A stretch of 64,000 nucleotides of DNA from an uncultured Corynebacterium sp. (lineage in GTDB: Bacteria > Actinomycetota > Actinomycetes > Mycobacteriales > Mycobacteriaceae), in assembly GCA_946223355.1 (NCBI GenBank), contig CAMIPB010000003.1, forward strand, positions 72,511 through 136,510, read 5' to 3'. Under the pieces are notes generated by a model that ran no database searches, was not told the origin of the DNA, and worked only from the letters and a program-made list of their open reading frames with translations. Numbering within the stretch: position 1 is the stretch's first letter; every line of letters begins with the position of its first letter. The translations under genes and the position numbers were made by a program. Positions 1 through 8,435 of this stretch are shown in pieces.

Positions 1-994
1 CGTCGGAATGAATGTCGATCTTCCAACCAGTAAGTCGCGCCGCCAAACGAGCATTTTGCCCCTCCTTGCCAATCGCAAGTGACAATTGGTAATCGGGAAC
101 GGTAACTTCAGCCACTTGTGCCTGCTCGTCAATGACGTTTACACGCACAACCTTAGACGGTGCAAGCGCATTTCCTACATATACCGATGGGTCATCTGAG
201 TAATCGATAATGTCAATCTTCTCGCCCGCAAGTTCACGCATGATGTTGCTCACGCGCTGACCACGCGGCCCGATACATGCTCCCTTCGCGTTCAAGCCTT
301 TAGCTTTACCTACGACGGCCACCTTCGAACGGTGTCCTGCTTCACGAGCGATGCCAACGATCTCTACATTGCCGTCAGCGACCTCGGGAACCTCGAGCTC
401 AAAGAGTCCTCGAACGAGCTCAGGGTGGGTACGGGACAAGGAAATCTGCACATTTGAACCGTTACGGTTGACTCCCACCACGAACGCCTTCACACGGTCA
501 CCGTGCTCGAGCTTTTCTCCAGGAATTTGCTCCGCAGGAAGCAAAATTGCATCTTGAGACTCATATTCGCTGCCCAGCTGAACCACGACGATTCCACGGT
601 CGTTTGCACGAACATCTCGTTGCACCACGCCAGAGACAATGGTTCCTTCATATTCGTGATAGCTGTCAAAAGCACGTTCTGCTTCGGCCTCACGTAGCCG
701 GCTCACAATGGCATCGCGGACAGCGAGAGCACCTACACGGGAGAAATGACTCGGGGTGTCATCAAATTCCGTGATGACTTCACCGGATTCAGGGTCCCGT
801 TCAGTGACAATGACTGCCACTTCGCCGGTTTCACTATCGATATCGATGCGAGCCTTTGAATTCTCCGTGCTCTCGGTGGCACGGTATTCGCGGTACGCGT
901 GCAGCAAGGCTCCAGCAATCGTAGAAAGAAGGTCATGAACTTTGACCCCCTGTTCTTTTTCGATGTTGCGTAGTGCCTGGAGGTCAATATTCAC
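1..994 (-). CDS. nusA: Transcription factor NusA (3' end cut by window edge)
   Basis: NusA binds RNA polymerase and nascent RNA and controls pausing, termination and antitermination. The window holds the first 331 codons: N-terminal polymerase-binding domain (about 1-110), S1 domain (about 115-190), then two KH domains with GxxG-type loops IGPRGQR at 241-247 and IGKEGQNAR at 308-316. The GTG start at 994 is chosen because it forms a GTGA overlap with the rimP stop, the usual sign of translational coupling. Actinobacterial NusA lacks the C-terminal acidic repeats of enterobacteria and is about 330-350 residues, so very little should be missing beyond base 1. The rimP-nusA order is conserved across bacteria. 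Confidence 0.96.
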   Translation of the reverse strand, partial: MNIDLQALRNIEKEQGVKVHDLLSTIAGALLHAYREYRATESTENSKARIDIDSETGEVAVIVTERDPESGEVITEFDDTPSHFSRVGALAVRDAIVSRLREAEAERAFDSYHEYEGTIVSGVVQRDVRANDRGIVVVQLGSEYESQDAILLPAEQIPGEKLEHGDRVKAFVVGVNRNGSNVQISLSRTHPELVRGLFELEVPEVADGNVEIVGIAREAGHRSKVAVVGKAKGLNAKGACIGPRGQRVSNIMRELAGEKIDIIDYSDDPSVYVGNALAPSKVVRVNVIDEQAQVAEVTVPDYQLSLAIGKEGQNARLAARLTGWKIDIHSD

Positions 995-1611
995 TTGTGA
1001 TCCTTGTTCTTAGCGTTCTTAATGTTCCGGGGTTGCACTTGTTGCTCATCACCTTGTCCAGCAAGCTTTTCCGCTTGCGGAAAATCTAACGCGGCGATTT
1101 CAGCTTCCTGTGCTGGAGGCTGTGCGAATTCTATTTCTACCACTGCATGTGCAATTTTGGCCAATTGCTCGACATAAACCTGTGGTTTTTTGTCCTTGAC
1201 CGTCATGAGGATAACGGACTGTTCCGCAGCATCGAGCGCGCCAATACGCAATAACCGCGTAGAGGAAGGATCACCTCCTTCAAAGCTGACTTTTACTGCC
1301 CTGCCTCGGTTGCGCCTCCAGTGGCGTGGCTGTGTGAGCGGAAGATCAACTCCTGGCGTTGAAACCTCGAGGGCGTAGCCCGCGCCAAAGTTAAGTTCTC
1401 CTTTTTGTTCAGCCGCGTCAAACACATCTGATATTTCTTGCGATAACATTTCCAGAGAATCCAAATCTGGACTGGTATCACCATCAACCTTGATAATGAC
1501 CTGCGACTTCTTCCCTGCAGCGTTGGTCTTGATACCCTCAAGTGTCAAGTTCTTTTTCTCCACAAGCGGCGCGATGACGCTGCTGAGCTGTTCATTAGTT
1601 GGAAAAGCCAT
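991..1611 (-). CDS. rimP: Ribosome maturation factor RimP
   Basis: RimP is needed for maturation of the 30S ribosomal subunit. The 206-residue protein has the two RimP domains: an N-terminal alpha/beta domain (about 1-95, ending in the family motif YALEVSTPGVDLPL) and a C-terminal SH3-like domain (about 100-165). A hydrophilic tail (about 170-206, ending rich in Lys, Asn and Asp) makes it longer than the typical 150-180 residues. The ATG at 1611 starts a clean N-terminus (MAFPTNEQL). It is the first gene of the rimP-nusA unit seen here and is divergent from the lipoprotein gene at 1668. Confidence 0.93.
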   Translation of the reverse strand: MAFPTNEQLSSVIAPLVEKKNLTLEGIKTNAAGKKSQVIIKVDGDTSPDLDSLEMLSQEISDVFDAAEQKGELNFGAGYALEVSTPGVDLPLTQPRHWRRNRGRAVKVSFEGGDPSSTRLLRIGALDAAEQSVILMTVKDKKPQVYVEQLAKIAHAVVEIEFAQPPAQEAEIAALDFPQAEKLAGQGDEQQVQPRNIKNAKNKDHK

Positions 1612-1667
1612 GCGTTCTAGCTTATCGCGAGTTCCGCAGTGATTTGAGTAAGGTCAGTTAATTTAAG

Positions 1668-2531
1668 GTGCTTAGAGTCAAAACGATTTCGCTAGCCGCA
1701 TTATTGTGCGCACTTGTTCCTGGGCTTTTCTCCTGCGGACTACCGCACTCGGTTATTGATAAGTTCGGACCACAGCCTAATGAGGTCCTGCTGCAGCTAG
1801 CCCGAGATGCAGAAGCCGATGCTGAAAATAAACTGTCACAGGACGCAGAAAAGTTACGCATCGAACAAGCTGACCAGCTTTATGAAGAGATTTCCCGCAT
1901 CTGTGGAACCGATGAACAAGGGCAAACACCGCGTTCCTGCGGCGTAGACCGCGGCGCAGGTGCTCCTTCAGAACAAGACGCGACAAACGAAGGCGATGCA
2001 CAAAAGCGCCTATCGACGCTCACTTCATCGCGTCAGGAGATACTGGACGCACTACCCCAAGCTCCGGAAGAGTCGCATGCACTTCTGGTCCAGCAGGCCA
2101 TTGAACTGGCAGGGATTAGCTTCGACCGAAAAGTGTATGAAAAAGTGCCGCGACTAGACGAAACCAGCGACACGGCAGATATTGAGTCCGCAAAAAAGTT
2201 GCTCGATTGGTCCTACGCGAGCTTGTATTCTCTTGACATCGCTGAAGCTTTCGCTTCCGGACGCAGCCTCAGAAGCATTAAGGAAGACATAGCTTTTCAC
2301 GAGGAGCGCGTGGTATTGCTCAGCACCGCTTTAGAAAAAACCGGCGATATCCCTGCTCCTGCAGCGAGCTACCAGCCAATAAACGCTCCGTTTCCTGCCA
2401 ATGGAAAACAGGCGGCGGGTTTTGCGTCGAGCATGCGAAAGTCGGATTATAAACTCCTTATCGATGCAGCACATAGCGCTATTGATCCAGCTTGGCGCGC
2501 GTGGCTTGTTGAGGCTACCGGAGTCAGGTAG
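1668..2531 (+). CDS. DUF4439-like lipoprotein (ferritin-like C-terminal domain)
   Basis: Predicted secreted lipoprotein of 287 residues. The N-terminus is a type II signal peptide: Arg/Lys, a hydrophobic core and the lipobox LFSC with Cys at 23, so the mature protein should be anchored on the outer face of the cytoplasmic membrane. Residues about 50-130 are charged and probably helical. The C-terminal part (about 165-285) resembles the DUF4439 ferritin-like fold by its helices and the motif WSYASLYSLDIAEAF; I see no complete metal-binding set. The GTG at 1668 is the only start that keeps the signal peptide. It lies between rimP-nusA and proS, the position of the alanine-rich DUF4439 gene Rv2844 in Mycobacterium tuberculosis. 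It ends 17 bases before the MMPL gene, so the two are likely co-transcribed. The molecular function is unknown. Confidence 0.7.
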   Translation: MLRVKTISLAALLCALVPGLFSCGLPHSVIDKFGPQPNEVLLQLARDAEADAENKLSQDAEKLRIEQADQLYEEISRICGTDEQGQTPRSCGVDRGAGAPSEQDATNEGDAQKRLSTLTSSRQEILDALPQAPEESHALLVQQAIELAGISFDRKVYEKVPRLDETSDTADIESAKKLLDWSYASLYSLDIAEAFASGRSLRSIKEDIAFHEERVVLLSTALEKTGDIPAPAASYQPINAPFPANGKQAAGFASSMRKSDYKLLIDAAHSAIDPAWRAWLVEATGVR

Positions 2532-2548
2532 GAGTATCCTGAGTCCTT

Positions 2549-4546
2549 ATGAAGGCTTCGGGTATGCGATATTTCAGATGGTTAGCTCTATTTTTTATAG
2601 CTTTGGGCGTTACTGCAATGGCTATTGGGCCAGTAGATCAACCGCAATCTGCAACCGCAACTTTGCCTGATGATTCACAATCAGCACAGGTAGCACGCAT
2701 TCAGCAGCAAACGACTACCGATAGTGCATCGGCAGCAATCGTGGTCTTAAGCTCCGAAGACTCCTCCCGCTTAGAAATGGGCACAGTGCAAAAGATTGGC
2801 CAGGAACTCGGCGGGCCTGCAATCCCCAATGAAGACACAACTGCAGCAATCGTACCGGTGCAGATTGAAGCAACCAACAACACTGAGAACACAAATGCCG
2901 TAGAAGAACTCCGTACACAGGCACGCGAAGCCGCCGGTGCTGCCATCACCACCCAGGTAACTGGCCCAGCGGCAATCAAAGCTGATCTCGCAGGGGTCTT
3001 CCAAGGCGCAAACTTTATCTTGTTAGCTGTGACCGCAGCAATTGTGGCTATCTTGCTGATAGTTACGTACCGTTCACCAATTTTGTGGATCCTACCTCTG
3101 TTGGTCATCGGCATCGCCGACCGCGTTGCTGCCACGGTCTTCACCTGGGTACTCGACGGCGTTTCCATCCCGTGGAATGAATCAACCACCGGAATTTTGT
3201 CAGTCCTGGTCTTTGGTGCTGGCACTAACTACGCTCTGTTGCTCATTTCGCGTTACCGCGACGAACTCACCGAAACGGAAGATCGATTTACGGCCATGGC
3301 ACGTGCTTGGCGCCCGACATTCAGCGCTGTCACCGCGTCCGCGACCACCGTCATTGTCGGAGTCGCGTGTCTACTGCTTTCTGCGATCCCTACCACCCGC
3401 GCTTTGGGTCTAGCGGCAATGACCGGCATCGTAGTCGCATGGGCTTTTGCAATGTTCGCACTGCCAGGAATTCTAGTGTTTTTTGGTCGTTGGATCTTCT
3501 GGCCTAAAAGGCCAATCGTGGGGCAACAACCAGATCACCGATTCTGGGACGCCATTGGAGCCCAAGTGGCCAAGTCCCCGGCCAAGGTCGTTGCTTTATC
3601 TCTTGTCGCCTTAGCAGTGTGTTGTGTTGGTTATTTCCAGCAATCTACCGGTTTAGGCCAAGCCGATCAGTTCATTGACACACCAGAGTCAATTGCCGCT
3701 TCCAAAACTTTGGATGAACGTTTCCCCGATCAGTCTGCTACCCCGGCAATTGTTGCGACCACTAGCCCAGATGACGTGACCGTTACGCTAAAGGAGCATG
3801 GCCTAAGCGTCCGTCCACTAGGTAAGCCGGTTGAAGCGACAGCTTGGGAAGACGGACCGCTAGAGACTTTCACTCTTTTTCAGGTTTCTGGCGCAGGTAC
3901 CGCTCAACTTCGCGAAATGGTTCCTAGTGCTCTAGTAGGCGGGCCAGATGCGCAGCTTTTTGATGAAGAACAGTTTTCCGCAGATGATCGCAAGCTCATC
4001 TTCCCGCTAGTGTTGGCGCTGGTCTTTATGATGCTCGTTGTGCTGCTTCGCTCGCTGGTAGCACCACTCATCATGGTAGGTTCGGTTCTTTTGACTAACG
4101 TCGCAGCACTGGGGCTTGGCTGGTGGGTATCTCACCACGTCTTCGGATTCGAACACTTTGCATCCACTACACCACTGTTTAGCTTTGTGTTCCTGGTAGC
4201 ACTAGGCATTGATTACACGCTCTTCCTCGTTACTCGTGCACGTGAAGATGCTCAGGCAGTGGGCACCAAACAAGGAATTTTGACCGCGTTGTCTGCTACT
4301 GGCGGTGTCATTACCTCCGCGGGTATTTTGCTGGCGGCGGTCTTCGCTGCCCTGGGAGTGCTTCCACTCGTTGCACTCGCTCAGATCGGCATAACGATTT
4401 TCCTTGGTGTCTTGTTGGATACGCTCATTGTGCGCACCATTTTGGTGCCGGCCATCATCCAACTCATCGGCGAGAAGTTCTGGTGGCCGGCCAAAATCCA
4501 GCCAGAGTCGCAAGAGCACAAGCAGGCTAAAGAGCCTGTACTCTAA
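2549..4546 (+). CDS. MMPL/RND-family membrane transporter
   Basis: Proton-driven RND-type exporter of the MMPL family (665 residues), a group that in actinobacteria moves lipids or hydrophobic compounds outward. Two repeats are visible: TM1 (about 8-27), an extracytoplasmic loop (about 28-145), TM2-6 (about 148-320), then TM7 (about 345-365), a second loop, and TM8-12 (about 485-640). The second-half relay motif GIDY has Asp555. The matching first-half site reads GAGTNY with Asn227, an unusual feature for a proton relay. The ATG at 2549 follows GGAG in the previous stop region; an ATG at 2564 is an alternative. The substrate is unknown; the partner may be the upstream lipoprotein. Confidence 0.88.
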   Translation: MKASGMRYFRWLALFFIALGVTAMAIGPVDQPQSATATLPDDSQSAQVARIQQQTTTDSASAAIVVLSSEDSSRLEMGTVQKIGQELGGPAIPNEDTTAAIVPVQIEATNNTENTNAVEELRTQAREAAGAAITTQVTGPAAIKADLAGVFQGANFILLAVTAAIVAILLIVTYRSPILWILPLLVIGIADRVAATVFTWVLDGVSIPWNESTTGILSVLVFGAGTNYALLLISRYRDELTETEDRFTAMARAWRPTFSAVTASATTVIVGVACLLLSAIPTTRALGLAAMTGIVVAWAFAMFALPGILVFFGRWIFWPKRPIVGQQPDHRFWDAIGAQVAKSPAKVVALSLVALAVCCVGYFQQSTGLGQADQFIDTPESIAASKTLDERFPDQSATPAIVATTSPDDVTVTLKEHGLSVRPLGKPVEATAWEDGPLETFTLFQVSGAGTAQLREMVPSALVGGPDAQLFDEEQFSADDRKLIFPLVLALVFMMLVVLLRSLVAPLIMVGSVLLTNVAALGLGWWVSHHVFGFEHFASTTPLFSFVFLVALGIDYTLFLVTRAREDAQAVGTKQGILTALSATGGVITSAGILLAAVFAALGVLPLVALAQIGITIFLGVLLDTLIVRTILVPAIIQLIGEKFWWPAKIQPESQEHKQAKEPVL

Positions 4547-4559
4547 CGCCCCTGTTTAA

Positions 4560-6335
4560 CTAACGGGCTAGTTTGATGAGACCCAGGAGCTTGTCGACGA
4601 TCTCGTCGGCCGGCACCTCGAGGGTCTCGCCGCCGCGAATACGCAGTTCGATGATGCCGTCTTTGAAAGAGCGACCCAGGATCGCTACAAATGGCATACC
4701 GAGCAGCTCAGCATCCTTGAACTTCACGCCTGGTGAAACCTTCGGGCGGTCGTCGAAAAGCACTTCAATGCCCGCAGCATCAAGTTCCTTGACTAGGTTC
4801 TCGCCCGCAGCCATTGCTGCTTCGTCCTTGTTGGCCACCGCGACGTGCACCTGATACGGAGCAACAGCAACCGGCCACTTGAGTCCCTTGTCGTCGAGGT
4901 TTTGCTCGGCCAAAACCGCCAACATGCGCGAAATTCCGATGCCATAGGAACCCATGGTTGGGATAGCGCGCTTTCCGTTTTCGTCCAGGATTTGAACGTC
5001 GAAAGCTTCAGTGTACTTACGTCCAAGCTGGAAAATGTGGCCAAGTTCGATACCGCGCTCAAGAGTGAGGACTCCCTGACCGTTAGGAGCAGGATCGCCC
5101 TCTTGGACCTCCGCGGCTTCAATTGTGCCATCAACCTGGAAGTCACGGCCAGCCACCAAACCTACGACGTGACGATTTGGCGCATCTGCACCTGTAATCC
5201 ACGCTGTTCCTTCGACTACTCGCGGATCGGCCAAGACACGAATCTTGTTAAGGTTTAGGCTGCGCGGACCAATGTAGCCGCGTACGAGGAATGGGTACTT
5301 CTTAAAATCTTTGTCTTCTGCTAGACGGAATTCTGCTGGTTCTAGAGACGCCTCCAAGCGTTTCTCGTCCAGTCCACGGTCGCCGGGAAGCAAGATACCG
5401 ACGAGTTCTTCCTCATCGCTAAAAGCAGCAACGCCTGGTTCACGAACCATGACCGCCATACATTTGAGGGTGTCACCTGCTTCAACAGGCCGTCCATCAA
5501 TCGCAATAGACTCGGAGTTCGCCCACTCAACGAGCGTGCCAATGGTCTCGGAATCCGGGGTGTCATATTCTTGCGCTTCCGGCAGTCCCTCTACTGGCTG
5601 CGGATCTGGTACAGGGGTGGCCACTGCCTCTACGTTGGCGGCGTAGTCGCCCTCGCTGGCGCGTACGAAAGTATCCTCGCCTACTGGGGATACAGCCAAA
5701 AACTCCTCAGATGCGGAACCACCCATTGCACCGGAAGTTGCCTTACAAATCGCGTACTCAATTCCGAGACGATCAAAGATATTCTGGTAAGCCCTGCGGT
5801 GGCGCGCGTAGGACTCTTCTAGACCTTCGTCGGTGAGATCGAAGGAGTAGGAATCTTTCATAACGAACTCACGCCCGCGCAGGATACCGGCACGTGGGCG
5901 CTCTTCATCGCGGTACTTGGTTTGAATTTGGTACAGCGTAACCGGCAGATCCTTGTACGAGGAGTACATATCTTTTACTGCGCTGGCGAACATTTCTTCG
6001 TGCGTTGGGCCGAGCAGCATGTCATTACCCTTACGATCCTTCAAACGGAAAAGACCGTCGCCGTACTCAGTCCAACGGTTAGTGAGTTCGTAAGGCTCGC
6101 GTGGCAAAAGTGCTGGGAACAGTAGTTCCTGGGCGCCAATGTTGTCCATCTCTTCACGTACTACATCCTCAATCTTGCGTAGGGTACGCAAGCCCAGCGG
6201 CAGCCATGAGTAAACGCCGGGAGCGGCACGACGGATATAGCCTGCACGAACAAGCAGTTTGTGACTTGGAACTTCAGCGTCTGCTGGATCCTCACGCAAG
6301 GTGCGCAAGAAGAAGGTGGATAAACGTGTAATCAT
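4560..6335 (-). CDS. proS: Prolyl-tRNA synthetase
   Basis: Charges tRNA-Pro with proline in the cytosol. The 591-residue protein is the bacterial-type class II enzyme: catalytic core with motif 2 (RDEERPRAG around 140) and motif 3 (GSYGIGISRML around 445), interrupted by the editing insertion domain (about 225-390) typical of long bacterial ProRS, and a C-terminal anticodon-binding domain (about 480-591). The ATG at 6335 has no Shine-Dalgarno. Instead a TATATT box on the minus strand (6343-6348) ends 7 bases before it, suggesting a leaderless mRNA. It converges with the MMPL gene with a 13-base gap and no visible terminator hairpin. Confidence 0.97.
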   Translation of the reverse strand: MITRLSTFFLRTLREDPADAEVPSHKLLVRAGYIRRAAPGVYSWLPLGLRTLRKIEDVVREEMDNIGAQELLFPALLPREPYELTNRWTEYGDGLFRLKDRKGNDMLLGPTHEEMFASAVKDMYSSYKDLPVTLYQIQTKYRDEERPRAGILRGREFVMKDSYSFDLTDEGLEESYARHRRAYQNIFDRLGIEYAICKATSGAMGGSASEEFLAVSPVGEDTFVRASEGDYAANVEAVATPVPDPQPVEGLPEAQEYDTPDSETIGTLVEWANSESIAIDGRPVEAGDTLKCMAVMVREPGVAAFSDEEELVGILLPGDRGLDEKRLEASLEPAEFRLAEDKDFKKYPFLVRGYIGPRSLNLNKIRVLADPRVVEGTAWITGADAPNRHVVGLVAGRDFQVDGTIEAAEVQEGDPAPNGQGVLTLERGIELGHIFQLGRKYTEAFDVQILDENGKRAIPTMGSYGIGISRMLAVLAEQNLDDKGLKWPVAVAPYQVHVAVANKDEAAMAAGENLVKELDAAGIEVLFDDRPKVSPGVKFKDAELLGMPFVAILGRSFKDGIIELRIRGGETLEVPADEIVDKLLGLIKLAR

Positions 6336-6366
6336 GGCTTGAAATATACCCGGTTATGCTTGATGC
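6336..6366. promoter_or_regulatory. 31-bp divergent promoter region between proS and yaaA
   Basis: The whole intergenic region holds two -10 boxes: TATGCT at 6355-6360 on plus, 6 bases before the yaaA ATG, and TATATT on minus (6343-6348), 7 bases before the proS ATG. Each -35 region must lie in or near the 5' coding part of the other gene. Both mRNAs would start at or next to the start codon. Inferred from spacing only. Confidence 0.55.
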
Positions 6367-7185
6367 ATGCTCATTGTGTTGCCCCCATCTGAGACCAAGG
6401 CCCAAGGCGGCGATGGCTCACCGCTCGATTTTGACCAACTGCAGTTTCCTACCCTCAATGATGTGCGCCGCTTAGTCGCCGAAGATTTGGCTGCACTCGA
6501 GGTGGATGAGGCATTACGCGTGTTAAAAATCAGTAAGGCCAAAGCAGTTGAGGCAAAGCTCAACAATGAGCTGTTTACCTCGCCCACCATGCCAGCGTTA
6601 TTACGTTATACCGGGGTACTTTGTGACGCGTTGGATGCGCATAGCATCCAACGTTCAGCTTGGGAACACATAGCTATCGGCTCTGCGCTTTTCGGAGTGG
6701 TTGGTGCCACGGACCTCATCCCTCATTATCGCTTATCTGGGGGAACTAAGTTGCCCTACGCACACGGGAATCAAGGTGACAAGCCTGTAGTACCGACAAT
6801 GAAGAAGCGGTGGGGGAAAACCATCACCGAGGCCCTTACAGAGGTGTGTGACTCAGGTGAGCTACTTATTGATTTGCGCTCGGGAACCTACCAGCAATTG
6901 GGGCCGGTCCCTGGTGCTGTCACAGTTCGCGTGGAATCAATTCAACCGGATGGAACACGCAAGGTGGTTAGCCACTTTAACAAGTTCTACAAGGGCAAAT
7001 TGGCCAGAGAACTGGCCTTGGCTACAGCGCCTGGCTCCATTCCGGAGTCTTTGGATGACGTAGCTGACATCGCCCGCTTAGCCGGCTTTGAGGTGGAGCT
7101 TCCTTCCGCTTCACAGTCATTGCCGTCATTGCCAAAGCCTCGCGCACGGGAGCTCACTCTCGTCGTAGACAACAAAACAGCATAA
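6367..7185 (+). CDS. yaaA: Peroxide stress protein YaaA (UPF0246)
   Basis: Member of the YaaA/COG3022 family, which in Escherichia coli lowers free iron and DNA damage during hydrogen peroxide stress. The 272-residue protein starts with the family hallmark MLIVLPPSETK and contains RYTGVLCDAL (about 79-88) and the HFNKFYKGKLAREL region (about 203-216) typical of the family's conserved C-terminal half. There is no Shine-Dalgarno. The -10-like TATGCT ends 6 bases before the ATG, so translation is probably leaderless. It is divergent from proS. The family assignment is firm; the role in this organism is inferred from E. coli. Confidence 0.9.
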   Translation: MLIVLPPSETKAQGGDGSPLDFDQLQFPTLNDVRRLVAEDLAALEVDEALRVLKISKAKAVEAKLNNELFTSPTMPALLRYTGVLCDALDAHSIQRSAWEHIAIGSALFGVVGATDLIPHYRLSGGTKLPYAHGNQGDKPVVPTMKKRWGKTITEALTEVCDSGELLIDLRSGTYQQLGPVPGAVTVRVESIQPDGTRKVVSHFNKFYKGKLARELALATAPGSIPESLDDVADIARLAGFEVELPSASQSLPSLPKPRARELTLVVDNKTA

Positions 7186-7239
7186 TTCTCAATTTCTCAA
7201 CCACTTGAGCTTTCTCAATTTCTCAAAATTGGCTAGAGT
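7186..7239 (+). promoter_or_regulatory. Repeat-rich promoter of the AAA ATPase gene
   Basis: A 15-base sequence (TTCTCAATTTCTCAA) occurs twice, at 7186-7200 and 7212-7226, so the heptamer TTCTCAA is present four times in 41 bases. CTCAA/TTGAG also forms a small inverted repeat around 7197-7209. The -10-like TAGAGT is at 7234-7239, 6 bases before the ATG at 7246. The repeats cover the expected -35 region and would suit binding of a regulator. No known corynebacterial operator is recognised. Confidence 0.5.
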
Positions 7240-7245
7240 GGCGCT

Positions 7246-8421
7246 ATGAAAAACGTGACGAACGCAAAAGGCACCACAAACGAGCTGCGTAACCCTTTCC
7301 GCCCAACATTTGGCGCATCCCCGCGCTTCTGGGCAGGACGGGCTTATGCTTTGGAAGAATACGAAACAGCAATCAACGCTGGGCCGGGACACCCGTTTCG
7401 CAGCCTAGTTCTTAGCGGCACTCGTGGCATCGGAAAAACCGTGCTCTTGAGTGAGCTGGAGGAACGAGCCTCAACACAAGGATGGCTTGTTCTTCGTTGC
7501 CCCAGCACCCCAGGAATGGTGACGCGCTTGGTGGAATCGCTTATCCCTGAGGCACTGCAGAAATTTCGTGGTAGGTCTGAGCGGCGGAAAGTTACCGGAT
7601 TTCGTGTCGGAGGAATTGGCTCCATCTCTACAGACTTAGACGCCGAGGCTGAACCAACCCCTACCCTGGCCTCTCGCATGCACCAATTGGCCGATGAACT
7701 CTCTCGGTTTGATTCTGGTTTTGTTATCTCCGTAGATGAGGTCCAAGACGCTGACCCACACGATTTACATGAGCTAGCTACTGCGTACCAAGACTTAGTC
7801 CGCGACGACAAAAACGTTTCTCTCATTGTTGCTGGGCTGACTCACGGCGTCGATATGCTTCTCGATTTGCCCGGCACCACATTTATGCGTCGAGCGCAGC
7901 GTTTTGAACTCGGACCATTAACCAACGAAGACTCCCAGCTAGCTCTACTAGAAACAGCTAGGGGCTCCGGATTAGAAATGAGTTTTGACGCCGCAACACG
8001 CGCTACAATCATCGCGCAGGGCTACCCCTACCTTGTCCAACTCGTTGGCTCCTTATCCTGGGATAAAGCACGTCGCGACAACGCAATGGAAGTTTCACCT
8101 CACCACGTCGACGCCATCGCATCTGAGGCCATCCACACTATCGGCCTACAGGTCCACCAACCATCGCTCAAAGGAGTACCGGATGCACAACGCAACTTCC
8201 TTCGCGCAATGGCGGATCTCATGGGAGAAAAGACAGAGCCAGTTAACGTCACCGACGTGGCAAAAATGCTTGGGAAAAACACAAAAGGGGTCAGTGATAC
8301 GCGTTCCAAACTCATTGATCGTGAACTCATCGCCCCTGCTGGTTGGGGCCAAGTTGATTTTGTCCTCCCCTATTTCAAGGAGTATCTGCTAACTGGTCAG
8401 CGCACGCTCAAACTGAGATAG
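7246..8421 (+). CDS. AAA+ ATPase with C-terminal winged-helix-like domain
   Basis: Predicted cytosolic P-loop ATPase of 391 residues, function unknown. Walker A GTRGIGKT is at 58-65, Walker B FVISVDEVQDAD at about 157-168, and the sensor region VAGLTHG near 195. The C-terminal 100 residues (about 290-391) look like a winged helix that could bind DNA. The layout resembles ORC1/Cdc6-like or STAND-type ATPases; ORC-like is the closer match because of the NPFRP/GR box before the P-loop and the C-terminal wHTH. It is monocistronic or the first of a small group, behind the fourfold TTCTCAA repeat. No toxin, nuclease or phage gene is next to it, so a defence role is not supported. Confidence 0.8.
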   Translation: MKNVTNAKGTTNELRNPFRPTFGASPRFWAGRAYALEEYETAINAGPGHPFRSLVLSGTRGIGKTVLLSELEERASTQGWLVLRCPSTPGMVTRLVESLIPEALQKFRGRSERRKVTGFRVGGIGSISTDLDAEAEPTPTLASRMHQLADELSRFDSGFVISVDEVQDADPHDLHELATAYQDLVRDDKNVSLIVAGLTHGVDMLLDLPGTTFMRRAQRFELGPLTNEDSQLALLETARGSGLEMSFDAATRATIIAQGYPYLVQLVGSLSWDKARRDNAMEVSPHHVDAIASEAIHTIGLQVHQPSLKGVPDAQRNFLRAMADLMGEKTEPVNVTDVAKMLGKNTKGVSDTRSKLIDRELIAPAGWGQVDFVLPYFKEYLLTGQRTLKLR

Positions 8422-8422
8422 C

Positions 8423-8435
8423 TAGAATATTGCGC
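8423..8435 (+). promoter_or_regulatory. -10 box directly before the phzF-like gene
   Basis: TAGAAT at 8423-8428 lies 7 bases before the ATG at 8436, which implies a leaderless transcript. There is no Shine-Dalgarno between them, and the box overlaps the end of the preceding gene (stop at 8421). Confidence 0.5.
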
